Source: Bacteroidia bacterium
GTDB lineage: Bacteria; Bacteroidota; Bacteroidia; SpSt-205
Direction of reading: 5' to 3'
Assembly (NCBI GenBank): GCA_025062295.1
Contig: JANXAJ010000011.1
Span: 1 to 53,865 of the forward strand
DNA: 53,865 nucleotides
Of this stretch, positions 44,876 to 52,587 are shown in pieces. The position numbers and the translations under genes were made by a program. The notes beneath the pieces were generated by a model. That model saw only the letters and a program-made list of their open reading frames with translations. It made no database searches and was not told the origin of the DNA. Position 1 is the first letter of the stretch. Every line of letters begins with the position of its first letter.

Positions 44876-45585
44876 AACGATGGTGGCAGCGGCTTTTCGG
44901 TCCTCAGCGGCAGGAGTACCGACGCTATCGTGCACTCATCGGACAGTGGCCAAATAACCTAAGCTGGTATCACGCAGCTTTTACGCTACCAGCGCCCTTT
45001 CAGTCTCGCCAATCGTACCTCATTCATTCATATGAACGTCTGGAGTTTTTAGGCGATGCAGTCCTTCAATTGGTAATTACTGATTATATCTTTCGAAATT
45101 ATCCCCACTATGATGAAGGCGATATGACAGAGCTTCGGGCGAAAGTTGTCAATACAGACTTTCTTGCAGAGATAGCTCGGCAGCTTATGATACCTGCGCT
45201 TATACGAACCGAGAGTAGTGCTCTGCCCCGCCGACAGGATTACCTTGCCGACGTAGTAGAAGCCCTTATTGGAGCGATTTACATGGATTTAGGGTATCAA
45301 GCCGCCCGAAATTTTATCTGCAATAAGATTTTCTCCTTCATTGATTGGAGCCGAATAGAAGCGACAGAATTCAATTATAAGGGCAGGCTGTTAGAGCTAG
45401 TTCAGCAAAAACAGCTTGGACAGGTAGAATTTGTGGTCCAAGGACGGCGACGCACAGCCCGAGGCGAGGTATTTCTGGTGCTTCTTCGACTAAATGGAAA
45501 GGAGATCAGCACAGGAACCGGTTTGCGTAAAAAAGAAGCAGAACAAGCGGCAGCTCGAGCTGCTCTCAAGCTCCTGAGTGAATAG
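44872..45585 (+). CDS. rnc: Ribonuclease III
   Basis: A 237-residue double-strand RNA endonuclease for rRNA and mRNA processing. The nuclease signature E-R-L-E-F-L-G-D-A-V-L is at 55-65, and the second metal segment is ADVVEALIGAIYMDLG. The double-strand RNA-binding domain covers about 165-235 (NYKGRLLELVQQKQLG, then LRKKEAEQAAARAALKLL). It lies in the conserved acpP-fabF-rnc order and overlaps fabF by 4 nt. Confidence 0.95.
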   Translation: MKRWWQRLFGPQRQEYRRYRALIGQWPNNLSWYHAAFTLPAPFQSRQSYLIHSYERLEFLGDAVLQLVITDYIFRNYPHYDEGDMTELRAKVVNTDFLAEIARQLMIPALIRTESSALPRRQDYLADVVEALIGAIYMDLGYQAARNFICNKIFSFIDWSRIEATEFNYKGRLLELVQQKQLGQVEFVVQGRRRTARGEVFLVLLRLNGKEISTGTGLRKKEAEQAAARAALKLLSE

Positions 45586-45673
45586 TTCAGAGCCGAATTA
45601 CGCTCGTTTCCACGATCTACCTCCTATGCCTCGTAGCCGAAGCTAAAAGGAATTTTGTATTCTTTCAGGGAGA

Positions 45674-47026
45674 ATGAAGCCGAGCTGTGTAGAGTTCTCC
45701 TTAGAAGTGCGGGAGAAATATAGTCACGATTGGACGGAAGATCTGCGATTTATACCGGATGCAGTTGCTTTGCCTACTTCTTCAGCGGAGCTTCAAGCGG
45801 TTCTTGCTTATGCCTATGAACGAGGTATTCCTATTATTCCCGCAGGAGGACGGACTGGATTGAGTGGAGGAATGCTGCCCGTATTTGGAGGCTGGGTGAT
45901 TTCCATGGAAAAGCTCAATCGGATTCTTCACATAGATACAGCTAATCTTTTCGCTGTAGTAGAAGCTGGGGTCATTACTCAGGAGCTTCAGGAAGCGGTA
46001 GAGAGATACGGGCTCCTTTACCCACCTGACCCTTCCAGTCGGGGAAGCTGTACTATTGGGGGAAACATCGCTCATAATGCAGGAGGCGTGCGAGCAGTGA
46101 AATATGGCACAACTCGAGAGTATGTATTGGGGTTGGAGGCTTTTCTTCCAGATGGGCGCCCCCTCAAGACCGGCAGTACCACACTCAAAAACTCTACAGG
46201 CTATAACCTCACTCAGCTTCTTGTCGGAAGCGAGGGCACCTTAGCGGTTATTTATTCAGCTACTCTCAAGCTTCTCCCTCATCCTCGGCATGTGAGGACT
46301 CTTCTTTTCGGTTTTCCTGATGCGGTGAGCGCAGTAGAAGCAGTTGTTGAAGTGCTTCAAAGCGGGATTCTGCCCAGTGCCATAGAGTTTATGGAGCGAG
46401 AGGCTGTTCTTTTTGGGGAGGCATACTTAGGGGAGAAGTTGTACCCTCAAGCTGAGGCCTTGGGAGGCTTTTTGCTGGTAGAGGTAGATGGGAATCATGT
46501 AGAAGCCTTAGAGGCTGACTGTGTTCAGATAGAGGAGCGAGCGCTGGCGGCTGGGGCCAAGCAGAGCTGGTACGCACAGACGACCGAAGAGCGGGATAGG
46601 CTCTGGCGCCTGCGCCGCTGCCTCGGTATTGCGGTCAAGTCAAGTGGACCTTACAAGGAAGAGGATACAGCAGTGCCTCGCACCGTTCTCCCCTCGCTCC
46701 TACAAAAAGTCAAGACTCTTGGACGCTCCTATGGCTTTCGCTCTGTATGCTATGGGCACGTCGGCGATGGCAACCTCCATATCAATATCCTTCGGGAAGG
46801 CTTACCCGATACCGTATGGAACAAAGAGATTCCTAAAGCCATAGAAGAACTATTCCACTTCGTGGTAGCCCACGGTGGGGCTCTTTCAGGAGAGCATGGG
46901 ATTGGATGGGTTCAACGGCGATACATGCCTATTCAGTTTGCTGAGCATGAGCTCCTTCTCATGCGTCAGCTGAAGCAGGTATTTGACCCGAAAGGACTTC
47001 TCAATCCAGGGAAGATTTTTCCCTGA
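45674..47026 (+). CDS. FAD-linked oxidase, GlcD/D-lactate dehydrogenase-like
   Basis: A 450-residue flavoprotein. The PCMH FAD domain (about 30-210) has GIPIIPAGGRTGLSGGMLPVFGG, PPDPSSRGSCTIGGNIAHNAGG and KNSTGYNLTQLLVGSEGTL. The C-terminal substrate domain contains the metal-type histidines in YGHVGDGNLHINIL and GGALSGEHGIGW, ending LNPGKIFP. Relatives oxidise glycolate, D-lactate or D-2-hydroxyglutarate to keto acids. No iron-sulfur partner (GlcF) is fused or adjacent, so it is a stand-alone type and its substrate is open. It follows rnc by 88 bp; that gap has a weak GGGAG near the ATG and no clear -7 box. Confidence 0.88.
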   Translation: MKPSCVEFSLEVREKYSHDWTEDLRFIPDAVALPTSSAELQAVLAYAYERGIPIIPAGGRTGLSGGMLPVFGGWVISMEKLNRILHIDTANLFAVVEAGVITQELQEAVERYGLLYPPDPSSRGSCTIGGNIAHNAGGVRAVKYGTTREYVLGLEAFLPDGRPLKTGSTTLKNSTGYNLTQLLVGSEGTLAVIYSATLKLLPHPRHVRTLLFGFPDAVSAVEAVVEVLQSGILPSAIEFMEREAVLFGEAYLGEKLYPQAEALGGFLLVEVDGNHVEALEADCVQIEERALAAGAKQSWYAQTTEERDRLWRLRRCLGIAVKSSGPYKEEDTAVPRTVLPSLLQKVKTLGRSYGFRSVCYGHVGDGNLHINILREGLPDTVWNKEIPKAIEELFHFVVAHGGALSGEHGIGWVQRRYMPIQFAEHELLLMRQLKQVFDPKGLLNPGKIFP

Positions 47027-47102
47027 AGAAGAAGTCAAAGGGGATGTACTGGATGTTCACAGCGTGCTCCCCAGGGCAGAAATGGCACTACACATTATTC
47101 TT

Positions 47103-47129
47103 CTCTTCCTCGCTCTATATCAGGAAGAG
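47103..47129. terminator. Hairpin between two convergent genes
   Basis: Perfect 8-bp arms CTCTTCCT (47103-47110) and AGGAAGAG (47122-47129) with an 11-nt loop, between the GlcD-like gene and the GT2 gene and overlapping the latter's stop. There is no clear T-run on either side, so it is only a candidate terminator. Confidence 0.35.
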
Positions 47130-48157
47130 GGCAGTTGGGTGGCCGTTTTCTGCCCAGAAGAGAGAGAGGGAAGCTCATAGGGAGAAGAAGCCCACAGATG
47201 AGGAGAAGAGAGTACCCCTGTGAGAGAGTTAAAAGGAAGGTAAGGAAGATCAGAAAAGGAAAGAGAATGACGCTGCCGCCAGAAGTCTCTATAGGCTCTG
47301 AAAACGGCTTGAAAATGAGAAAGGCCTTGAGTGAAACCGAGATAAAAAGCGACTGCACTATCTAAGAAAAGACGACGAAGAAGGTATATTGCCCGCTCGC
47401 CCGGCGAAAGATTTTCCCATAAAAGGTACAGATTATTGCGAAAATTGAGGTAAGTTTTACGAGGGTCCCCTTGACCAAGGGAAGCTCCTCCCACATGATA
47501 CACAATGCTCGCAGGCTCATAAGCAATAACCCAGCCTGCTCGCTGAAGGCGCCAGCAGAGATCTATCTCTTCCATGTGCATGAAATAATAAGGTTTGAAT
47601 AAAACGCCCCCCAAGCTCCGATAAATAGCTTGCGTTCGTACAACAAAAGCAGCTCCACTGGCCCAGAAAATCTGAGCGGGTTGGTCGTACTGACCTTTAT
47701 CTCTTTCATTTCGTCCGCGACAGGTGGGATACCCCCAGGCATCCATCATTCCACCCGCAGCTCCTGCATAGTCAAAAACCTGCCGATCACTCCATGACAG
47801 AATTTTAGGTTGGATAGCCCCAATTTCTGGATACTCTTCCATTCGTTGAATAAGTGGTTTGAGCCAACCAGGTGTTACCTCTACATCGCTATTGAGAAGA
47901 CAGAGATAAGGAACTTCCCTGCCGTGTTCTACGAAAAAGCGCTGATAGCCACCTGCATAGCCTTCATTAGTCTCATATCTTAGAAGCTGAATGGAGGAGA
48001 ATTTCTCACGGAGCCAGGGCACAAGGGAAGGCTGGCTCCCATTATCTACTACCCATACAGTTAGAGCGGGGTAGTCTGTTTGAATGAGGGCTGGCAGGAA
48101 GCGCTCAAGCCACTCCCGTCCTCCATAAGCGAGGATCACAACATAGACAGGCGACAC
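47120..48157 (-). CDS. Glycosyltransferase family 2 protein
   Basis: A 345-residue GT-A enzyme close to rhamnosyltransferase-like GT2 proteins. The nucleotide fold begins with YVVILAYGGREWLERFLPALIQTDYPALTVWVVDNGS, the metal motif is in CLLNSDVEVTPGWL, and the acceptor part has FYAxxxEExD-type residues as FKPYYFMHMEEIDLCWRLQRAGW, then VYHVGGASLG. It adds sugars to a surface polymer, identity unknown. The GTG start is 12 nt after the stop of the exported thioredoxin gene, so it is probably the second gene of that transcript. Confidence 0.88.
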   Translation of the reverse strand: MSPVYVVILAYGGREWLERFLPALIQTDYPALTVWVVDNGSQPSLVPWLREKFSSIQLLRYETNEGYAGGYQRFFVEHGREVPYLCLLNSDVEVTPGWLKPLIQRMEEYPEIGAIQPKILSWSDRQVFDYAGAAGGMMDAWGYPTCRGRNERDKGQYDQPAQIFWASGAAFVVRTQAIYRSLGGVLFKPYYFMHMEEIDLCWRLQRAGWVIAYEPASIVYHVGGASLGQGDPRKTYLNFRNNLYLLWENLSPGERAIYLLRRLFLDSAVAFYLGFTQGLSHFQAVFRAYRDFWRQRHSLSFSDLPYLPFNSLTGVLSSPHLWASSPYELPSLSSGQKTATQLPSS

Positions 48158-48169
48158 GAGGCTTTTTTC

Positions 48170-49090
48170 CTATTTCTCTTCCACAAGGGTGTGAAGTGTA
48201 GCGAGAGCAGGGGTATCAGTTGGGAGGTCACGTTGAGCCTGCTTCAGAGCTTGATGAGCTTCTGACAGCCGCCCCAACCTATAATAGAGTGCTGCCTGAG
48301 TCAAATAGGCCATCCCAGAGGGATCTCTCTTGGTCGTGTAAGTGATCCACTGCACCGCTTCTAAGGGAATCGTATCCCAATTCAGCACAGCATAGGCAGC
48401 GAGCCACAGAGTCTGTAAAGGAGAGAGCTTTTCCTGCTGAAACAGGCGATGGTGAAGGTTATGAAGAGCAGCCTCCCGCTGACCCCGACGCCACAAACTT
48501 AGAGCATAAAGAACCTCATCAGAAAGAGTCCCCGACGAGGGAGAATATACCCGCTCCTCTTTCTCCACCACCGACAGCCGATCTAGAAACCCTTCCTCCC
48601 AACTCTGACGAGTTAGTAATGAAAAAAATGTCTGATACTTTTCCTTGAAGCTATCCCAGCTTGGCTTTGATTCTCCCTTATTCTGAGCATATTTTTCTTG
48701 GTACCGACCGAGGATAGTGAGAAAGGTGGGCGCATCTACATAACCCACATGACGCCCTATTTCATTCCCTTCAGGGTCTAAAAAGACAATCGTCGGGTAA
48801 GCCCGAATCCGATACCGATTGGCCAAGCGCAGACCTTCCCCCTTCTCTGCATCTATCCGATAGGGAATATAATGCTTTCCTGCGTAGGCACCCACTTCCG
48901 GGTTAGAGAAGGTATATCGTTCTAACATCTTACAGGGGCCGCACCAAGTGGTGTAAAAATCTACAAATATGAGTCTCTTTTGCTTCTGAGCTTCTCGCAG
49001 CAGTTCCTCCCATGTGCCTTCAAAAAACCGAATACCTCCTCTTTCCTGCCCAAATAGAAGGGACAGGAAGGCAAAGCCAACGATTCGCAT
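48170..49090 (-). CDS. Exported thioredoxin-fold protein with C-terminal helical repeats
   Basis: A 306-residue protein with signal peptide RIVGFAFLSLLFG, then a thioredoxin domain (about 20-130) with W-C-G-P-C (Cys50, Cys53) in VDFYTTWCGPCKMLE and the cis-proline segment RAYPTIVFLDPEGNEIG, then a helical, possibly TPR-like tail (about 160-306). It is likely a periplasmic disulfide reductase or chaperone. The start at 49090 rather than 49177 gives the signal peptide, and TATTTTTG lies exactly 4 nt upstream; the extra 29 residues of the longer frame would cover that promoter. Confidence 0.85.
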   Translation of the reverse strand: MRIVGFAFLSLLFGQERGGIRFFEGTWEELLREAQKQKRLIFVDFYTTWCGPCKMLERYTFSNPEVGAYAGKHYIPYRIDAEKGEGLRLANRYRIRAYPTIVFLDPEGNEIGRHVGYVDAPTFLTILGRYQEKYAQNKGESKPSWDSFKEKYQTFFSLLTRQSWEEGFLDRLSVVEKEERVYSPSSGTLSDEVLYALSLWRRGQREAALHNLHHRLFQQEKLSPLQTLWLAAYAVLNWDTIPLEAVQWITYTTKRDPSGMAYLTQAALYYRLGRLSEAHQALKQAQRDLPTDTPALATLHTLVEEK

Positions 49091-49094
49091 AGGA

Positions 49095-49102
49095 CAAAAA
49101 TA
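49095..49102 (-). promoter_or_regulatory. -7 element (TATTTTTG) of the exported thioredoxin gene
   Basis: An exact TAnnTTTG match on the minus strand, 4 nt before the ATG at 49090. It decides the start codon. Confidence 0.65.
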
Positions 49103-49279
49103 AGCACTCTCCCTCTCCCGAAGGAGATTCTTTCTCATGGAGCCTTTATGGTTTCTGGATTGGGAGGGTTTGACCAAAAGAAAGTTCAGATTTCGGTACC
49201 GACACGAGAGAGTGATGATATGTGGATAAATCCTCTGTTAGGCACAAGAACAAGGGGATCGATTGTTTGAATAATTCCT

Positions 49280-49287
49280 TACCTTTG
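49280..49287 (+). promoter_or_regulatory. -7 element (TACCTTTG) of the H1-like gene
   Basis: An exact consensus match, 24 nt before the ATG at 49312. It is flanked by an inverted repeat, GTTTGA (49265-49270) and TCAAAC (49290-49295), which might be an operator or chance. Confidence 0.6.
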
Positions 49288-49311
49288 AGTCAAACAAAAA
49301 CCTTCAAGCCT

Positions 49312-49548
49312 ATGAGTAAGCGGTATGAGCAACTGGAAAAGCTCGTAAGCGAGCTGACGACGGACCTGCGCAAATTTTATGATGATGGAAACAAAGCCGC
49401 AGGGACTCGTGCGCGAAAGGCACTTTTAGAACTCAAGAACTGGGCTCATGAAGTTCGCAAGGAAATTTCAGCCCAGCGAGCAGCAGCCCAGAAAAAGACC
49501 CCTTCAACAAAAGCTGCACCAAAGAAGGCTCCTCCCCGAAAGAAGTAG
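49312..49548 (+). CDS. Histone H1-like DNA-binding protein
   Basis: A 78-residue basic protein. The N-terminal two-thirds is helical (RYEQLEKLVSELTTDLRKFY, then AGTRARKALLELKNWAHEVRKEI), which matches small Bacteroidetes H1/Hc1-like proteins. The tail is a Lys-Ala-Pro-rich stretch like eukaryotic H1 tails. It probably coats the nucleoid. The ATG at 49312 is the family start; a frame opening at 49222 lies across the promoter. It stands alone before the tRNA genes. Confidence 0.85.
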   Translation: MSKRYEQLEKLVSELTTDLRKFYDDGNKAAGTRARKALLELKNWAHEVRKEISAQRAAAQKKTPSTKAAPKKAPPRKK

Positions 49549-49577
49549 GGCGTGTCGCTTGAGTGATCCAAAACCCC

Positions 49578-49585
49578 TACCTTTG
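49578..49585 (+). promoter_or_regulatory. -7 element (TACCTTTG) of the tRNA-Glu genes
   Basis: An exact match, 9 nt before the first tRNA. TTG at 49559-49561 lies 16 nt upstream and could be the -33 element. Confidence 0.6.
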
Positions 49586-49594
49586 CTTCGCTTC

Positions 49595-49669
49595 GCCCCG
49601 TTCGTCTAGCCTGGTCTAGGACACCTCTCTTTCAAGGAGGAAACAGGGGTTCAAATCCCCTACGGGGTA
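49595..49669 (+). tRNA. tRNA-Glu (TTC), first copy
   Basis: 75 nt fold into a full cloverleaf: acceptor GCCCCGT with ACGGGGT, a D-arm with GTCTAG...GGAC, an anticodon stem CCTCT with GGAGG around loop CTTTCAA (anticodon TTC), and a T-arm AGGGG with CCCCT around TTCAAAT. CCA is not encoded. The first acceptor pair is G1-U72 instead of G-C. Confidence 0.95.
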
Positions 49670-49706
49670 CGAAGTGAGGTGGGGGTTTTTTGTTTTAAAA
49701 CGAGAT

Positions 49707-49781
49707 GCCCCGTTCGTCTAGCCCGGTCTAGGACACCTCTCTTTCAAGGAGGAAACAGGGGTTCAAATCCCCTACGGGGTA
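49707..49781 (+). tRNA. tRNA-Glu (TTC), second copy
   Basis: Identical to the copy 112 bp upstream except for one D-loop base (C for T at 49724). The 37-bp spacer contains a T-rich run and no -7 box, so both are probably one transcript. Its last 10 bp overlap the 3' end of pyrD on the other strand. Confidence 0.95.
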
Positions 49782-50737
49782 CGGAAGGAGTAAAGGAGAG
49801 ACTGTAGGAGGGACGGTCCCCGATAAACGAGGGCGGTATAAACCTCTACAAGGGTAGCCCCTGTCTGAAGGGCTTCTCTGACATCCTCTGAAGAGAAGAT
49901 ACCTCCCACGCCAATGATGGGCAGGCCAAACGGATTGAGAGCCCGAATCAGCCGCTGACGCAGAGGCTGAAGCGGCCTTCCACTCACTCCTCCTTCCCCT
50001 AAATCAGGATATCGGATAGAGGTGGTCGTGTTGCCTGCCACAAATCCAACTACGCCGGCCATTTGAGCAGCTTCCCCGACTCTCTGAATCTCTTCTTCAG
50101 AAAGGTCTGGCGAGAGCTTGAGAAGGATGGGACGATTAGCCCTATTCCAAGGAGAGACCGCCTCTAAAATACGGTATATATGCTCCCGAGTCTGAAGGGT
50201 CTGCAAGCCAGGCGTGTTTGGAGAGCTTATGTTCAAGACGAAAAAATCCCCTAAATCCCGTAAAACTCGGAAGGCTTCGGCATAATCTTTAGCCGCCTCA
50301 TGAAGGGGAGTATCTTTGTTTTTCCCTATATTGATTCCCACAATCAAATCAGGGGGGCGCTTCTCTAAGCGAGCTGCAAGGTGATATGCTCCCTTGTTAT
50401 TGAATCCCATTCGGTTGAGGAGAGCTTCTTCTGCTGGAATCCGAAAGAGTCTAGGAGGAGGATTACCAGGCTGCGGGCGAGGGGTTACAGTACCAACCTC
50501 TACAAAAGCAAATCCTAAGTGACGCCATAGATTAAGCAGTTCCCCATTTTTATCTAAGCCGGCGGCCAGCCCCACAGGATGAGCAAAGCGAATATTCCAT
50601 ACGGTTAAGGGAGCTACAGATGGGGGGGCATCCCGCCATAGCCCTATTTTGTCCAGGCCTTTTGCAAGCCAGAAAACCAAGTGATGAGCTCGCTCTGCTT
50701 CTAATCCGAAAAGAAGTTTGCGCAAGAGGGGCCACAT
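49772..50737 (-). CDS. pyrD: Dihydroorotate dehydrogenase (quinone)
   Basis: A 321-residue class 2 enzyme, membrane-linked, that oxidises dihydroorotate to orotate with quinone in pyrimidine synthesis. The N-terminal amphipathic helix (WPLLRKLLFGLEAERAHHLVFWL) is the class 2 membrane tunnel. FMN-site motifs follow: PVGLAAGLDKNGE, EVGTVTPRPQPGNPPPRLFR and NRMGFNN, with the catalytic Ser in LNISSPNTPGL. The ATG at 50737 fits TACTTTTG ending 3 nt upstream; a TTG at 50743 would lie within that box. The stop codon TAG and the last codons lie inside the second tRNA-Glu gene. Confidence 0.95.
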   Translation of the reverse strand: MWPLLRKLLFGLEAERAHHLVFWLAKGLDKIGLWRDAPPSVAPLTVWNIRFAHPVGLAAGLDKNGELLNLWRHLGFAFVEVGTVTPRPQPGNPPPRLFRIPAEEALLNRMGFNNKGAYHLAARLEKRPPDLIVGINIGKNKDTPLHEAAKDYAEAFRVLRDLGDFFVLNISSPNTPGLQTLQTREHIYRILEAVSPWNRANRPILLKLSPDLSEEEIQRVGEAAQMAGVVGFVAGNTTTSIRYPDLGEGGVSGRPLQPLRQRLIRALNPFGLPIIGVGGIFSSEDVREALQTGATLVEVYTALVYRGPSLLQSLLYSFRTP

Positions 50738-50740
50738 CCC

Positions 50741-50748
50741 CAAAAGTA
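50741..50748 (-). promoter_or_regulatory. -7 element (TACTTTTG) of pyrD
   Basis: An exact match on the minus strand, 3 nt before the pyrD ATG, the shortest spacing in the window. Confidence 0.6.
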
Positions 50749-50769
50749 GGTCGGAAACGCAAATAGAAA

Positions 50770-50777
50770 GATTTTTG
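50770..50777 (+). promoter_or_regulatory. Putative -7 element (GATTTTTG) of the DUF4397 gene
   Basis: One mismatch to TAnnTTTG, 12 nt before the ATG at 50790, divergent from the pyrD box. Confidence 0.4.
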
Positions 50778-50789
50778 TTCGCGTGGCAT

Positions 50790-52529
50790 ATGCGAAACCG
50801 GAAGGCACTGCTAATCGCAATCTCACTTTTGACGAAAGCATGGGCTCAACAGACAGCTTTCGTTCAAGTCATTCATGCTGTGGCAGATGTAGTAGGAGTA
50901 AGTTCTCCTGTCGTACTTGACTCCATTGACATCTATGTCTCCCTTGATGGAAATACATGGGACCCTGATGCGATCATTCCAAACTTCAAGTTCAGGCAAG
51001 CTACTCCTTTTATACAGGTTCCAGCGAATAATCCAAATGTGGTAATAGGAGTTGCTCCTGGAAATTCAACCGGACCTGGGGACATCATCCTCACGGAAAC
51101 GCTACCCTCATTTCAGCCCGGTTCATACAATGTGCTTGTCGCAGCCGGAACGCTGAACCCTAACCCTAATCTGAGCATCTATCCCTTCCTCAATGCTCGC
51201 GCCTCCGCTCAAAATGCAAATCAATTTGAAGCGATCGTCTTTCATGGCGCAAACGATATTGCCACAGTAGATATCTACCTCTTACAAACACCGAGCCCCT
51301 ATGAGCCTGCAGGGACTTTGCCCCAATATGACTTCATCTCTAACTACGTCCCTTTTGATGAGCTAAATCTTATAGTGCTGGATTCTAGTCGGAATGATAG
51401 AAACGACTTTCTTCCTATTGGATTTATCATACCTGATCCAACCGACGCCAATTTAGCTGGCCAAACAGGGGTTGTTTTCGCTTCTGGATATGTGAGCACT
51501 TCTGATCCGAGGAAAGCCTTTGGATTACACTTAGCCTTACCCAATGGCATCGTCTTTCCCCTCCCGACAACGGAGGTAAGAAGAATGCAGCTTGTGCATA
51601 ATGCAGCCGACCCCACCTTAGCCCAAGTAAACTTCACGGTGGAGGACATAGCAGAGGACCCCATCCCTATTGACTTTAGAGGTGCCTTGCCAACCATATT
51701 CCTCCCTGGAATCACGGGAGATACCCTGTCTCTCAGATTTACCACTCGTAGTGGTCAAAATCTTCTAGCCGAGATAGATTTTCCTTTACCCCCTGCAGGC
51801 ACAAACTACGTAGCCTTTGCTCAAGGAGTAGCTGATACGACTCGCTTCGCTGCCAATCCTAATGGAGTATCTCGGAATTTCAAGATCCAAATAGTTCCTG
51901 ATGTAGATGGATGGGCTCCCTCTAACCAATTCAGTGTAAGTCTTTTCCACGGTGTTACTGATGCACCTGGTGTAGATGTGGTGTCTGGAAATACCACTCT
52001 GGCTCAGAACCTCAAGTACCTTGATTATACAGCACCTATCTCTCTTCCAGCAGGCTCAGAACCAGTGGTAGAGATTCGGGCAGCAGGTCAATCTACCGCT
52101 TTAGTTCGGTACAAACTAAGCGCAGCTCAGACACAAGGAGGAAGAGGCGGTGTGATTTTTGCCAGCGGATTCTTAAACCCCTCCGCCAATCAGAATGGAC
52201 CAGCTTTTGGACTATTTATTGTATACCCAGATGGTGCAGTCCAGCCACTCACACTTGTTACTACTCTTTCTTCTGCCTCTACCCCCCAGCATATACAAGT
52301 AGCTGGAAACCCTACTCTTACGGGAGACTGGATTGTTTATGTCGGAACAGCATCAGCAGATCAGATTCCATATATTCTCACGAATTTGACAGGCGAAGTC
52401 ATCTATGCAGGCACCTTTACGAGCCCGAGCGAAGGAACATGGGCCTATCCTCTAAGCTTTCCTCACCTTCCCACAGGAACTTATCTCCTGCGCATAGGGG
52501 AGCAAGTAATACGGCTTCTTAGGCTCTAA
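50790..52529 (+). CDS. Secreted DUF4397-repeat protein with type-A T9SS sorting domain
   Basis: A 579-residue protein with signal peptide RKALLIAISLLTKAWAQQ. Four DUF4397-like beta units follow, each opened by a motif such as VIHAVADV, VFHGANDIATVDIYL, LVHNAADP and LFHGVTDAPGVDVV. A spacer leads to a C-terminal sorting domain of type A (GDWIVYVGTASADQI, then LTGEVIYAG, then PTGTYLLRIGEQVIRLLRL). The T9SS should export it and anchor or release it at the surface. The binding target is unknown. The ATG at 50790 is chosen for the signal peptide; the frame opening at 50718 overlaps pyrD. Confidence 0.88.
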   Translation: MRNRKALLIAISLLTKAWAQQTAFVQVIHAVADVVGVSSPVVLDSIDIYVSLDGNTWDPDAIIPNFKFRQATPFIQVPANNPNVVIGVAPGNSTGPGDIILTETLPSFQPGSYNVLVAAGTLNPNPNLSIYPFLNARASAQNANQFEAIVFHGANDIATVDIYLLQTPSPYEPAGTLPQYDFISNYVPFDELNLIVLDSSRNDRNDFLPIGFIIPDPTDANLAGQTGVVFASGYVSTSDPRKAFGLHLALPNGIVFPLPTTEVRRMQLVHNAADPTLAQVNFTVEDIAEDPIPIDFRGALPTIFLPGITGDTLSLRFTTRSGQNLLAEIDFPLPPAGTNYVAFAQGVADTTRFAANPNGVSRNFKIQIVPDVDGWAPSNQFSVSLFHGVTDAPGVDVVSGNTTLAQNLKYLDYTAPISLPAGSEPVVEIRAAGQSTALVRYKLSAAQTQGGRGGVIFASGFLNPSANQNGPAFGLFIVYPDGAVQPLTLVTTLSSASTPQHIQVAGNPTLTGDWIVYVGTASADQIPYILTNLTGEVIYAGTFTSPSEGTWAYPLSFPHLPTGTYLLRIGEQVIRLLRL

Positions 52530-52550
52530 TCCGTACAACTTTTACGCTTA

Positions 52551-52587
52551 GGGGGGGTGAATCCCAAAGGGTTCAACCCCCCCTTTT
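52551..52587. terminator. Rho-independent terminator after the DUF4397 gene
   Basis: G7-TGAA and TTCA-A-C7 form a long GC stem with one bulge around an inner CCC-AAA-GGG, and TTTT follows on the plus strand. It lies 21 bp after the stop at 52529. The far arm covers the last codons of the convergent gene. Confidence 0.75.

Noticed and set aside
49670-49706. T-rich spacer between the tRNA copies as a terminator
   Set aside because: No hairpin outside the tRNA precedes the T-run, and the second copy has no visible promoter of its own.
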